Assembly: GCA_036489025.1 (NCBI GenBank)
Contig: DASXGN010000041.1
Location: forward strand, 62,001 to 126,000
Length of the DNA: 64,000 nt
Source of the DNA: Dryocola sp036489025
GTDB taxonomy: Bacteria > Pseudomonadota > Gammaproteobacteria > Enterobacterales > Enterobacteriaceae
Reading direction: 5' to 3'
Positions 15,575 through 24,006 of the stretch are shown here, piece after piece. A program made the translations under genes and the position numbers. Numbering within the stretch: position 1 is the first letter of the stretch; each line of letters opens with the position of its first letter. The notes beneath the pieces are model-generated. The model searched no databases. It was not told the DNA's origin and worked only from the letters and a program-made list of their open reading frames with translations.

Positions 15575-17224
15575 CTAGCGCTGATGACAGCCGGCGCACT
15601 GCCTGTTCTGAATCTGCTGGAAGAAGTCGTTGCCTTTGTCATCCACGAGGATAAACGCCGGGAAGTTCTCCACCTCAATTTTCCAGATGGCTTCCATACC
15701 CAGCTCAGGGTATTCCACCAGCTCCAGGCTCTTGATGCTCTGCTGCGCCAGCACCGCCGCCGGGCCGCCGATGCTGCCGAGATAGAAACCGCCGTGTTTG
15801 CGGCAGGCGTCGGTCACCTGCTGGCTGCGGTTGCCTTTCGCCAGCATAATCATGCTGCCACCGTTGGACTGTAAAAGATCGACATACGAATCCATGCGGC
15901 CAGCGGTCGTTGGGCCTAAAGATCCGGAGGCGTAACCTTCGGGGGTTTTGGCCGGGCCCGCGTAATAAATCGGATGATCTTTCACGTACTGCGGCAGGCC
16001 TTCACCGTTATCCAGACGCTCTTTTAGCTTAGCGTGGGCAATATCACGGCCAACGATTATCGTGCCGCTGAGGGACAGGCGGGTAGAAACCGGATACTGC
16101 GCCAGCTGGGCGAGGATCTCTTTCATCGGACGGTTCAGGTCGACCTGCACGGCTTCGCCTTCCCCCGCCTGGCGCAGCGCCTCCGGGATGTATTTACCCG
16201 GATTGCTTTCCAGCTTCTCGATCCAGATGCCTTCTTTATTAATCTTCGCTTTGATATTGCGGTCGGCGGAGCAGGAGACGCCCATGCCGATCGGACAGGA
16301 TGCGCCGTGGCGCGGCAGGCGTACCACGCGAATATCGTGGGCGAAGTATTTGCCGCCGAACTGCGCGCCGAGGCCGAGCTTCTGCGCCTCTTCCAGCAGT
16401 TCCTGCTCAAGCTGCACGTCGCGGAACGCCTGGCCGTGCTCGTTGCCTTCGGTTGGCAGCCCGTCGTAGTAATGCGTGGAAGCCAGCTTGACGGTTTTCA
16501 GCGTGGATTCCGCGGAGGTGCCGCCGATAACAAACGCCACGTGATACGGCGGGCAGGCTGCGGTGCCGAGCGTGCGCATCTTCTCAACCAGGTAGGCCTT
16601 CAGCTTCGCCGGAGTAATCAGCGCTTTGGTTTCCTGATAGAGATAGGTTTTGTTCGCCGAACCGCCGCCCTTGGCGACGCAGAGGAATTTGTATTCGTCG
16701 CCGTCCACGCTGTAGAGATCGATCTGCGCGGGCAGGTTAGTGCCGGTGTTCACTTCTTTATACATATTCAATGCGGCGTTCTGGGAATAACGCAGATTGT
16801 CTTCGATGTAGGTGTTGTACACGCCCTGCGACAGCGCGGCCTCATCGCCGCCGCCGGTCCACACGCGCTGGCCTTTCTTGCCCATAATCATCGCGGTGCC
16901 GGTGTCCTGGCAGGTTGGCAGGATGCCTTTGGCGGCGATCTCAGAGTTGCGCAGGAACTGTAGCGCAACGTACCTGTCGTTTTCGCTCGCTTGCGGGTCG
17001 TGAAGAATATCCGCAACCTGCTGCTGGTGGTCCGGACGCAGCATAAAGGAGGCGTCGTGGAAGGCCTGTTGGGCCAGCAGGGTCAGCGCCTGCGGCTCAA
17101 CCTTCAGCACCGGCTGGCCTTCAAATTCGCTTACGGAAACGTGCTCGCGGCTCAACAGATAGTATTCGGTTTCGTCGTGCGCCAGCGGGAACGGGTTCTG
17201 GTAGAAAAAGGGTTTGTTCGACAT
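15575..17224 (-). CDS. fumB: Class I (iron-sulfur) fumarate hydratase
   Basis: Interconverts malate and fumarate in the cytosol. The 549-residue length and near-complete colinearity with E. coli FumA/FumB are clear, including the cluster-ligand segment LPTCQDTGTAMIMGKKGQ and the CVAKGGGSANKTYLYQETK block. The C-terminal QCAGCHQR resembles the FumB tail, and the location beside a C4-dicarboxylate transporter, fumarate reductase and dcuSR supports the anaerobic enzyme, as in E. coli where fumB lies near dcuB and dcuSR. FumA cannot be excluded without comparing paralogs. It is downstream of the transporter gene, 98 bases away, and probably cotranscribed. Confidence 0.88.
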   Translation of the reverse strand: MSNKPFFYQNPFPLAHDETEYYLLSREHVSVSEFEGQPVLKVEPQALTLLAQQAFHDASFMLRPDHQQQVADILHDPQASENDRYVALQFLRNSEIAAKGILPTCQDTGTAMIMGKKGQRVWTGGGDEAALSQGVYNTYIEDNLRYSQNAALNMYKEVNTGTNLPAQIDLYSVDGDEYKFLCVAKGGGSANKTYLYQETKALITPAKLKAYLVEKMRTLGTAACPPYHVAFVIGGTSAESTLKTVKLASTHYYDGLPTEGNEHGQAFRDVQLEQELLEEAQKLGLGAQFGGKYFAHDIRVVRLPRHGASCPIGMGVSCSADRNIKAKINKEGIWIEKLESNPGKYIPEALRQAGEGEAVQVDLNRPMKEILAQLAQYPVSTRLSLSGTIIVGRDIAHAKLKERLDNGEGLPQYVKDHPIYYAGPAKTPEGYASGSLGPTTAGRMDSYVDLLQSNGGSMIMLAKGNRSQQVTDACRKHGGFYLGSIGGPAAVLAQQSIKSLELVEYPELGMEAIWKIEVENFPAFILVDDKGNDFFQQIQNRQCAGCHQR

Positions 17225-17322
17225 CGCTCATTGCTCCATAAAGATGAACTGTCGGAAAACGCACGACAATTCAGGCGATTGACAGCCCTGATAAACTGAA
17301 GGGCCGTCTGCCTTAATTAGAT

Positions 17323-18834
17323 TCAGAAAATCATCGACATCCACGGATAGCCAATCACCAGCAGAGCGACCAGGAAGATGCCCCCGAAGATGCTGCCCAG
17401 ACGCCAGTAGTCTTTGGTTGGCAGGTAGCCACTGCCGTAGTAAATCGGGCTTGGGCCGGTGCCGTACGGAGTGATGATGCCCATAATGCCCAGCGACGTG
17501 ACCATCAGCAGGCAGAAGACTTCCATATTCATGCCCGGAATCGTTGAGGCGATGGTCAGCATGGCCGGCAGCAGCGCGGTGGTGTGCGCGGTGGTGCTGG
17601 CGAAAAGATAGTGCAGCAGGTAGAAAGCCAGCAGCAGCACGATGGTCGCCACGCCCGGAGAAATACCGCTCATCAGCGCGCCGCCTTCTTTGCCCAGCCA
17701 GCCGATAAAGCCGGTGGAGGAGAGGCCGTCGGCCAGCGCCACCAGGGTGGCAAACCACACGAAGGTGTTCCACGCGGCTTTGTTGCCGGTAATGTCGTTC
17801 CAGTTCAGCACGCCGGTCCACAGCATCAGCACGATAACCAGCAGGGCGGCCAGCGCCGGTTCAATCCACGCGGCGGCGAAGATCCACATCATCAGCGCGC
17901 AGCAGACGAATACCAGCAGCAGGATTTCATTGCGGGACAGCCTGCCAAGTTTTTCCAGCTCGCGGCTCGCCCACTTCGGCACTTCATCGTTCACTTTCAC
18001 TTCCGGCGGGTACAGCCAGTAGGCCAGCAGCGGCATGGTCAGAATCAGCAGCAGGCCGAGCGGCAGGAAGGCCAGGAACCACATGCCCCAGGAAATGTTG
18101 ATGCCGACGATGCTTTTCACCAGCGCGAGGGCCAGCAGGTTTGGTGCCAGCGCGGAGAGGAACATCGAGCTGGTGATACAGGCCGCGGCGATCGCCACCC
18201 ACATCAGGTAAGAACCGATTTTGCGCGAGCTTGGATCGTTAGGTTTGGAGCCGTACAGCGGCGGCAGGTTGGCGATAATCGGGTAGATTGTTCCGCCGCT
18301 GCGCGCGGTGTTGGACGGCGTGAACGGCGCCAGCAGCAGGTCGGCCAGCGTAATGGCGTAGCCGAGCGTCAGGCTACGGCGGCCAAGATATTTCACCAGA
18401 ATCAGCGCCAGGCGGCGGCCAAACTGGGTCTTATCGTAGCCTGCGGCAAACATAAACGCGCCGAAGATAAGCCACACGGTGGAGTTGCTAAAGCCGCTCA
18501 CCGCCCATTTAAAGGAGGCGCCGGCCAGCTTAAAGCCCGGAGCCGCCATTTGTTCCGGACTGAACAGCAGCCACTGGCTGCCGAGGGCGATAACCACGAT
18601 GCCGGTCAGGCCGATAACGGCCCCCGGCAGCGGTTCAAAAATCAGGCCGACAATCACGCCGACGAAGATGGCGAAGAAGTGCCAGGCATAAGGTGACAGC
18701 CCGGTTGGCACCGGCACGAAGAGCAGCAGTACCGCGACGATAACGGGCAGCGCCATCATCATCCAGCGGTTGTCGCGACCCGCCTTTTTAGCGCTCGCTT
18801 TGAGCGGCGGTAGATTGGTGGTCATTACAGTCAT
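17323..18834 (-). CDS. DASS-family dicarboxylate/tartrate/citrate antiporter (TtdT/CitT-like)
   Basis: Inner-membrane carrier of the divalent anion:sodium symporter family with 503 residues and about 12-14 membrane segments. The first SNT-type signature occurs as PFTPSNTARSGG and the second region holds STTAHTTALLPAM. The ending TPYGTGPSPIYYGSGYLPT is typical of the TtdT/CitT antiporters, which exchange tartrate or citrate for succinate. Here it precedes fumarase and faces a fumarate reductase, so malate, tartrate or fumarate import against succinate export is the likely role (inference). It occupies the position DcuB holds beside fumB in E. coli. Confidence 0.85.
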   Translation of the reverse strand: MTVMTTNLPPLKASAKKAGRDNRWMMMALPVIVAVLLLFVPVPTGLSPYAWHFFAIFVGVIVGLIFEPLPGAVIGLTGIVVIALGSQWLLFSPEQMAAPGFKLAGASFKWAVSGFSNSTVWLIFGAFMFAAGYDKTQFGRRLALILVKYLGRRSLTLGYAITLADLLLAPFTPSNTARSGGTIYPIIANLPPLYGSKPNDPSSRKIGSYLMWVAIAAACITSSMFLSALAPNLLALALVKSIVGINISWGMWFLAFLPLGLLLILTMPLLAYWLYPPEVKVNDEVPKWASRELEKLGRLSRNEILLLVFVCCALMMWIFAAAWIEPALAALLVIVLMLWTGVLNWNDITGNKAAWNTFVWFATLVALADGLSSTGFIGWLGKEGGALMSGISPGVATIVLLLAFYLLHYLFASTTAHTTALLPAMLTIASTIPGMNMEVFCLLMVTSLGIMGIITPYGTGPSPIYYGSGYLPTKDYWRLGSIFGGIFLVALLVIGYPWMSMIF

Positions 18835-19472
18835 AAAAACACCGTTATAAGTAGTTAAGGATTCTGTTTTGTATTTCCGTTGCCGCCGATTTATTTAGTT
18901 ATTTAACTTTCTTTATTAATTAAAGGCGGTTTTTAGCGGCTTGCGGAAATAGTGGTTCAACGCCATTGGTGGGCGGTGAATTGAAATTAAGTGATATTTA
19001 TATATTGCGCTTTCGGAGTAGGGTGCAATTGATTGAGATCAATAAATAACGCGCTTTAGAATATTTTTGAGGTAAGTTATAGCCAACTTAAATATAAGGT
19101 TATTTAGCGATAAAAATTCTCATTTGGCACGCATGGGGTGCGGGGGGCTGGCTATTACAGGTCTGTTTTTAGCATGCTGTCAGGCTCGTAAGTCGCATGG
19201 TTGCTGGGTTTTATCGAAGGTGTGGGATGAGATGTAAAGTAATTAAATTGTTATATTTAATTGGTGGTTTGTGAACGTTTTATATTTAAATTACTAATAC
19301 CTTAGAGGTAAGAGTGTTATTGCGTTTGTTTAATAGTTATTTAACTAACGTAAATAGTTTAGTAATTAAAAATAGTCTTATATTGGTTGTGTGCCCACGG
19401 CTTAAAAATAGAACAAAAAATAAAGTCGGCAACCGAATTCTAAGGTTTAAATTTTAAAAGTTTGGAGTTGAT
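18835..19472. promoter_or_regulatory. Divergent AT-rich control region of the C4-dicarboxylate module
   Basis: This 638-base spacer separates the transporter-fumarase operon from the fumarate reductase gene. It is strikingly A+T-rich with many TTAATTAA-like stretches, of the kind DcuR and other AT-preferring regulators bind, and it contains a perfect FNR box. No ORF of interest is seen. A GGAG sequence ends 5 bases before the reductase ATG. Confidence 0.65.
19029..19042. promoter_or_regulatory. FNR box
   Basis: TTGATTGAGATCAA matches the FNR consensus TTGAT-N4-ATCAA at all ten fixed positions. It lies between the divergent transporter and reductase genes, so FNR could activate one or both when oxygen is absent. 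Confidence 0.75.
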
Positions 19473-22256
19473 ATGATGAACAGTAACGAACGCATGCTTA
19501 GTCCGTTTACTTTACCCAACGGGACAGAACTGAAAAATCGCCTGCTGATGGCGCCGATGACCACCTGCACCGGCTACTTTGACGGCTCCGTCACCAGCGA
19601 GCTGGTGGAATACTATCGCGCCAGAGCGGGCAGCATCGGCACCATCGTGGTGGAATGCTGCTTCGTCGACGACCTCGGCCTGGCGTTCCCCGGCGCTATC
19701 GGCATCGATAATGACGAAAAGATTGCCGGGCTGGCGAAAATCGCCTCTGCCATTAAAACCGCAGGCTCAAAGGCTATTCTGCAAATTTACCACGGTGGCC
19801 GCATGGTTGAGCCGAAGCTTATCGGCGGGCGCACGCCGGTTGCGCCAAGCGCGCTGGCGGCTCCTCGCGACGGTGCGGCAACGCCCGTCGCTTTGACCAC
19901 TGAAGAAGTGGCTGAAATGGTGGTTAAGTTTGGCGAGGCCGTACGCCGTGCGATTCTGGCGGGCTTCGACGGCGTGGAAATTCACGGCGCAAACACCTAT
20001 CTGATTCAGCAGTTCTTCTCCCCAAACTCCAACCAGCGCGACGACGAATGGGGCGGCAGCCGCGACAAACGCGCTAAATTCCCGCTCGCCGTGCTGGATA
20101 TCACGCATCAGATGGTGCGCCAGTTCGCGGACGACGCGTTTATTATCGGCTACCGCTTCTCCCCGGAAGAGCTTGAGGTTCCCGGTATCCGTTTTGACGA
20201 TACGCTGTTCCTGCTGGAAAAACTGGCGGCGCGCGGCCTCGACTATCTGCACTTCTCGCTCGGCTACTCGCTGCGTCCATCCATCAACGACACCACCGAC
20301 CCCACCCCGCTGATCGGCAGATACTGCGAGCTGCGTTCCGACACGCTGGCGCAGATCCCGGTGATGGGCGTGGGCGGCGTGGTGAACGCTGCGGACGTTA
20401 ACCAGGCGCTGGATCACGGCTACGATCTGGTGGCGGTGGGCCGCGCCTGTATCGCTTACCCTGACTGGGCGGCACGCATAGCCAGCGGCGAAGAGATGGA
20501 GCTGTTTATGGACAGCACCAGGCGCGAAGCGCTGAGCATCCCCGAGCCGCTGTGGCGCTTCTCGCTGGTCGAAGCGATGATCCGCGACATGAGCATGGGC
20601 GGTGCGGCCAAATTTAAACCGGGCGTGTTTGAAGAAACGGTGCGCGACGATATTCATGAACTGGTGATTAACGTCAGCCTGGAAACGGATCGTATCGCAG
20701 AAATCGAGCTGGCCTCCGGCCCGCAGGACGACGTGGAATTTACCAGCAGCTTTGCAGAGATCCGCGGCCGTATTCTGACCGCCAACACGCCTTTTGTGGA
20801 TGCTATTTCCGGGGCAACCTCCCAGAGTGAGGCGGTAAAAAAAGCGGTTTCCAAAGCGATGATCAAATCCAGCAAGCAGCGGGCGTTTGAAGAAAGCGGC
20901 GAAACCAACGCGCCGCAGCAGTATGACGTCGTCGTCGTGGGCAGCGGCGGCGCAGGACTTGCCGCGGCGATTCAGGCTCATGACGAGGGCGCGAGCGTGC
21001 TGATCGTCGAGAAAATGCCGTGCATCGGCGGCAATACCGTTAAGGCTTCCGCGGGGATGAACGCCGCTGAAACCCGCTTCCAGCGCGTGAAGGGCATCCA
21101 CGACAGCAAAGAGCTGTTCTATGCCGAAACCCTGAAAGGCGGCTACAGCAAAAACAATCCTGAGCTGCTGCACCGCTTCGTTGAAAACGCGCCGCTGGCG
21201 ATTGAATGGCTGGCGGATCGCGGCATCATGCTGAACGACATCACCACCACCGGCGGTATGAGCATTGACCGTACCCACCGTCCGCGTGACGGCTCGGCGG
21301 TTGGCGGCTATCTGATAAGCGGCCTGCTGCGCAACATCAACAGGCGCAATATTGACGTGCTGATGGACACGGCGGTCACTGAGATCCTGTTTGAAAACGG
21401 CGCGGTGAGCGGCGTGCAGCTGCTTAACGATGAGAAAGAAGTCCTGACCATCCACGCGAAAAGCATCGTGATGGCGACCGGCGGCTTCAGCGCCAACGGC
21501 AAAATGGTGGTGCAGTACCGCCCGGATCTGGAGGGCTTTGTCACCACCAACCACAAAGGGGCGACCGGCGGCGGCATTGCGCTGCTGGAAAGCATCGGCG
21601 CGGGCACCGTGGACATGGGCGAGATTCAGATTCACCCGACCGTGGAGCAAACCACGTCGTACCTGATTTCCGAATCCATTCGCGGCGGCGGAGCGATTCT
21701 GGTGAACCAGAACGGCAGCCGTTTCTACAATGAGATGGAAACCCGCGATAAAGTTTCCGCACAGATTATCGCGCTGCCGGAAAAATACGCCTACATCGTA
21801 TTTGATGAGAATGTGCGGGCCAAAAATAAAGCCGCCGACGAGTACATCGCCAAAGGCTTTGTCGTCAGCGCCGAAGGGCCGCGCGAGCTGGCGGAAAAAC
21901 TGGGCATGGATTACCACGCTTTTCTGGCGACCCTTGAGCGCTACAACGGCTTTGTCGAGAACCAGTACGACGAAGATTTTGGTCGTAAAACCGCGCTGCG
22001 TAACCCGATCAAAGACGGGCCGTTCCACGCGATTCGTATCGCCCCGGGGGTTCACCACACCATGGGCGGCGTGACGATCAACGCGCAGACTGAAGTGCTG
22101 GATAAACAAAGCCGTGTGATTCCGGGCGCTTATGCCGCCGGGGAAGTGGCGGGCGGTATCCACGGCGGCAACCGCATTGGCGGCAACGCGGTGGCGGATA
22201 TTATCCTCTTCGGCACGCTGGCGGGCGAACAGGCGGCAGGCTGGGCTAAACGTTAA
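19473..22256 (+). CDS. Three-domain soluble NADH:fumarate reductase (flavinylated)
   Basis: A 927-residue cytosolic flavoenzyme with no signal peptide. Domain 1 (about 8-345) is an Old Yellow Enzyme-like NADH-oxidising barrel (IYHGGRMVEP, FDGVEIHGANTYLIQQF). Domain 2 (about 375-460) is FMN_bind with the ApbE target D443-A-I-S-G-A-T449-S. Domain 3 (about 483-920) is FAD_binding_2 with GSGGAGLAAAI and the fumarate-reductase segments RGGGAIL, HHTMGGVTI and HGGNRIGGNA. This is the architecture of the Klebsiella pneumoniae NADH:fumarate reductase. apbE directly downstream supplies the covalent FMN. Other 2-enoate substrates (urocanate, acrylate) remain possible. Either of two tandem ATG codons could be the start. 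Confidence 0.88.
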   Translation: MMNSNERMLSPFTLPNGTELKNRLLMAPMTTCTGYFDGSVTSELVEYYRARAGSIGTIVVECCFVDDLGLAFPGAIGIDNDEKIAGLAKIASAIKTAGSKAILQIYHGGRMVEPKLIGGRTPVAPSALAAPRDGAATPVALTTEEVAEMVVKFGEAVRRAILAGFDGVEIHGANTYLIQQFFSPNSNQRDDEWGGSRDKRAKFPLAVLDITHQMVRQFADDAFIIGYRFSPEELEVPGIRFDDTLFLLEKLAARGLDYLHFSLGYSLRPSINDTTDPTPLIGRYCELRSDTLAQIPVMGVGGVVNAADVNQALDHGYDLVAVGRACIAYPDWAARIASGEEMELFMDSTRREALSIPEPLWRFSLVEAMIRDMSMGGAAKFKPGVFEETVRDDIHELVINVSLETDRIAEIELASGPQDDVEFTSSFAEIRGRILTANTPFVDAISGATSQSEAVKKAVSKAMIKSSKQRAFEESGETNAPQQYDVVVVGSGGAGLAAAIQAHDEGASVLIVEKMPCIGGNTVKASAGMNAAETRFQRVKGIHDSKELFYAETLKGGYSKNNPELLHRFVENAPLAIEWLADRGIMLNDITTTGGMSIDRTHRPRDGSAVGGYLISGLLRNINRRNIDVLMDTAVTEILFENGAVSGVQLLNDEKEVLTIHAKSIVMATGGFSANGKMVVQYRPDLEGFVTTNHKGATGGGIALLESIGAGTVDMGEIQIHPTVEQTTSYLISESIRGGGAILVNQNGSRFYNEMETRDKVSAQIIALPEKYAYIVFDENVRAKNKAADEYIAKGFVVSAEGPRELAEKLGMDYHAFLATLERYNGFVENQYDEDFGRKTALRNPIKDGPFHAIRIAPGVHHTMGGVTINAQTEVLDKQSRVIPGAYAAGEVAGGIHGGNRIGGNAVADIILFGTLAGEQAAGWAKR

Positions 22257-22263
22257 ATCGATA

Positions 22264-22285
22264 AGCCCCGGCGCTCGCCGGGGCT
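22264..22285 (+). terminator. GC-rich hairpin between the fumarate reductase gene and apbE
   Basis: AGCCCCGGC / GCCGGGGCT with a GCTC loop is a perfect 9-base-pair stem. It lacks a T run, so it may only attenuate transcription or protect the 3' end of the upstream message. Confidence 0.5.
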
Positions 22286-22343
22286 ATAATCCCGTTGCTC
22301 GGGTAAGCTTTAGCGCCGCCCGACAAAACCAAGAGGGATCGCT

Positions 22344-23306
22344 ATGTCGCAACGAGTCTACAGTTACTCCGCCGTTTTGATGGGGTCGCCCATTCTCCTC
22401 AAGCTCTTCGAGCCTGGCGAGGCGCTCGCCTCCGACGTTTTCCGCCAGATCAAACAATACGAAGATTTGCTGACCGTGAACCGGGCGAGCTCGCAGGTGA
22501 TGAGTATCAACCATGCCGCCGGGCGCGGCGCCGTCGAAGTCAGCCGTCCGGTCTTTGAGCTTATCAGATGTGCCAAAGCGGTCAGCCTGCTGCCGGGCAG
22601 CGCGTTTAATCTGGCTATCGGCCCGCTGGTTAAGCGCTGGAAGATCGGCTTTAAAGGCGATTGCGTGCCGCCCGCCGACGAAATCGAAGCCCTGCTGCCG
22701 CACACTCGCCCGCAGGATGTCGTTCTGGACGATGCGGCCAGCACGGTTTTCCTGGCCCAGCCCGGGATGGAGATCGATCTTGGCGCCATCGCCAAAGGCT
22801 ATATCGCCGATCGCGTGCGCGACTTTCTGAAGCGCGAGGGCGTGGAGCAGGGGCTGATCAATCTGGGCGGGAATGTGCAAACGCTGGGGTCACCGGAAGG
22901 CGGCTGGTCGATTGGCCTGAAAAAGCCGTTCGCCGCAGCTGAGACTCTGCTGGGGGCGATTGAAGTGGAGAACAAATCGGTGGTGACCTCCGGCGTCTAC
23001 GAGCGCTTCTTTGAGCAGGACGGCAGACGCTATCACCATATTCTTGACCCGCGCACCGGTTATCCGCTGGACAACGAGCTGGACAGCGTGACGGCGATCT
23101 CCGCGCAGTCCATCGACGGCGATATCTGGACGACGCTGCTGTACGGTATGGGCGTGGAAAAAGGCTGCCAGGCTTTAAGCAACCGCCCCGATATCGAGGC
23201 GATTTTCGTGACCAAACGGCGCGAAATCGTTCTGTCGTCTGCCGAACTCTTTCGCTTTACGCCGTTGGATGATACCTACGCGCTAATTACTGGCAGTACT
23301 GCTTAA
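22344..23306 (+). CDS. apbE: ApbE-type FAD:protein FMN transferase
   Basis: Attaches FMN covalently to a Ser or Thr in FMN_bind domains. The 320-residue protein has the family motifs DLGAIAKGYIADRV (about 149-162), GGNVQTLG and HHILDPRTGYP. Unlike the usual periplasmic lipoprotein ApbE it has no signal peptide or lipobox, so it should work in the cytosol, matching the cytosolic fumarate reductase encoded 87 bases upstream. This pairing is known from Klebsiella. An AGAGGGA sequence precedes the ATG. Its 3' end overlaps the convergent dcuR gene by 20 bases. Confidence 0.9.
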   Translation: MSQRVYSYSAVLMGSPILLKLFEPGEALASDVFRQIKQYEDLLTVNRASSQVMSINHAAGRGAVEVSRPVFELIRCAKAVSLLPGSAFNLAIGPLVKRWKIGFKGDCVPPADEIEALLPHTRPQDVVLDDAASTVFLAQPGMEIDLGAIAKGYIADRVRDFLKREGVEQGLINLGGNVQTLGSPEGGWSIGLKKPFAAAETLLGAIEVENKSVVTSGVYERFFEQDGRRYHHILDPRTGYPLDNELDSVTAISAQSIDGDIWTTLLYGMGVEKGCQALSNRPDIEAIFVTKRREIVLSSAELFRFTPLDDTYALITGSTA

Positions 23307-24006
23307 GCAGACTCATTTGCTCCGCCAGCAGGCGATAGCGGTACACCGGGCGGCCCGTCATGCCGTAGTGAATGCTGGTGAACAAAATGCTGACCTGTGC
23401 CAGCCAGATCAGGTATTTACGGCACGAAACGCGGGAGATATTAACCGCCGCTGCCAGCTCATCGGTGGAAAACTCTTCCGTCGGATGGGCGTCAATCCAC
23501 AGGCAGATGGTGCGCAGCGTTTGCGGCGTCAGGCCTTTGGGCAGGCGCCTGGCATCCGCTACCGCAGGCGCACCGCCGTGCATCAGCCTGTCGACGTCCG
23601 CCTGTTCGTGATACTTGTGCGAGCCCATCAGATCTTTTTTCTCGCGCCAGCCGGTCAGCGCCTCTTCGAAGCGCGGGAACTGGAACGGCTTGATCAGATA
23701 GTCCACCACGCCGTAGTGCAGCGATTTCTGGATGGTGGCGGCGTCCGACGCGGAAGAGATAACAATGACGTCGATAGCCTTGCCCGCTTCGCGCAGGGAA
23801 GGGAGCAGATCCAACCCGTTGTCCTGCTGCATGTAAACGTCGAGCAGGATCAGATCGATGTTCAACGTCGGATCGTTAATCATCGCCCGCGCCTGCTGGA
23901 GGTTGGACGCGCTGCCGCAGCAGCTAAAGCCTGGGATTTGGGCGACGTAGGCGCGGTTTAGCTCGGCCACCATCGCATCGTCGTCAACAATCAATACATT
24001 AATCAC
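23287..24006 (-). CDS. dcuR: C4-dicarboxylate response regulator DcuR
   Basis: Response regulator of the CitB/DcuR family, 239 residues. The receiver domain has D8-D9-D10, phospho-acceptor D56 (LILLD56VYM) and the conserved lysine in DYLIKPFQF. The C-terminal DNA-binding domain (about 180-215) contains DELAAAVNISRVSCRKYLIWL, and the protein ends SLLKQYCQ like E. coli DcuR. It starts with GTG, overlapping the dcuS stop codon by four bases (GTGA), so the pair is translationally coupled. Expected targets are the fumarate reductase, transporter and fumarase genes here. Confidence 0.92.
   Translation of the reverse strand: MINVLIVDDDAMVAELNRAYVAQIPGFSCCGSASNLQQARAMINDPTLNIDLILLDVYMQQDNGLDLLPSLREAGKAIDVIVISSASDAATIQKSLHYGVVDYLIKPFQFPRFEEALTGWREKKDLMGSHKYHEQADVDRLMHGGAPAVADARRLPKGLTPQTLRTICLWIDAHPTEEFSTDELAAAVNISRVSCRKYLIWLAQVSILFTSIHYGMTGRPVYRYRLLAEQMSLLKQYCQ

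Noticed and set aside
17584..18696. 370-codon ORF antisense to the DASS transporter
   Set aside because: Gln/Arg/His-rich shadow frame with no membrane or enzyme motif; the opposite strand has a clear 503-residue carrier.
19767..22163. 798-codon ORF antisense to the fumarate reductase gene
   Set aside because: It mirrors a GC-rich gene with strong third-position bias; its sequence is rich in His, Arg, Ala and Val as expected for a shadow frame and shows no domain, while the plus strand encodes a full three-domain enzyme.
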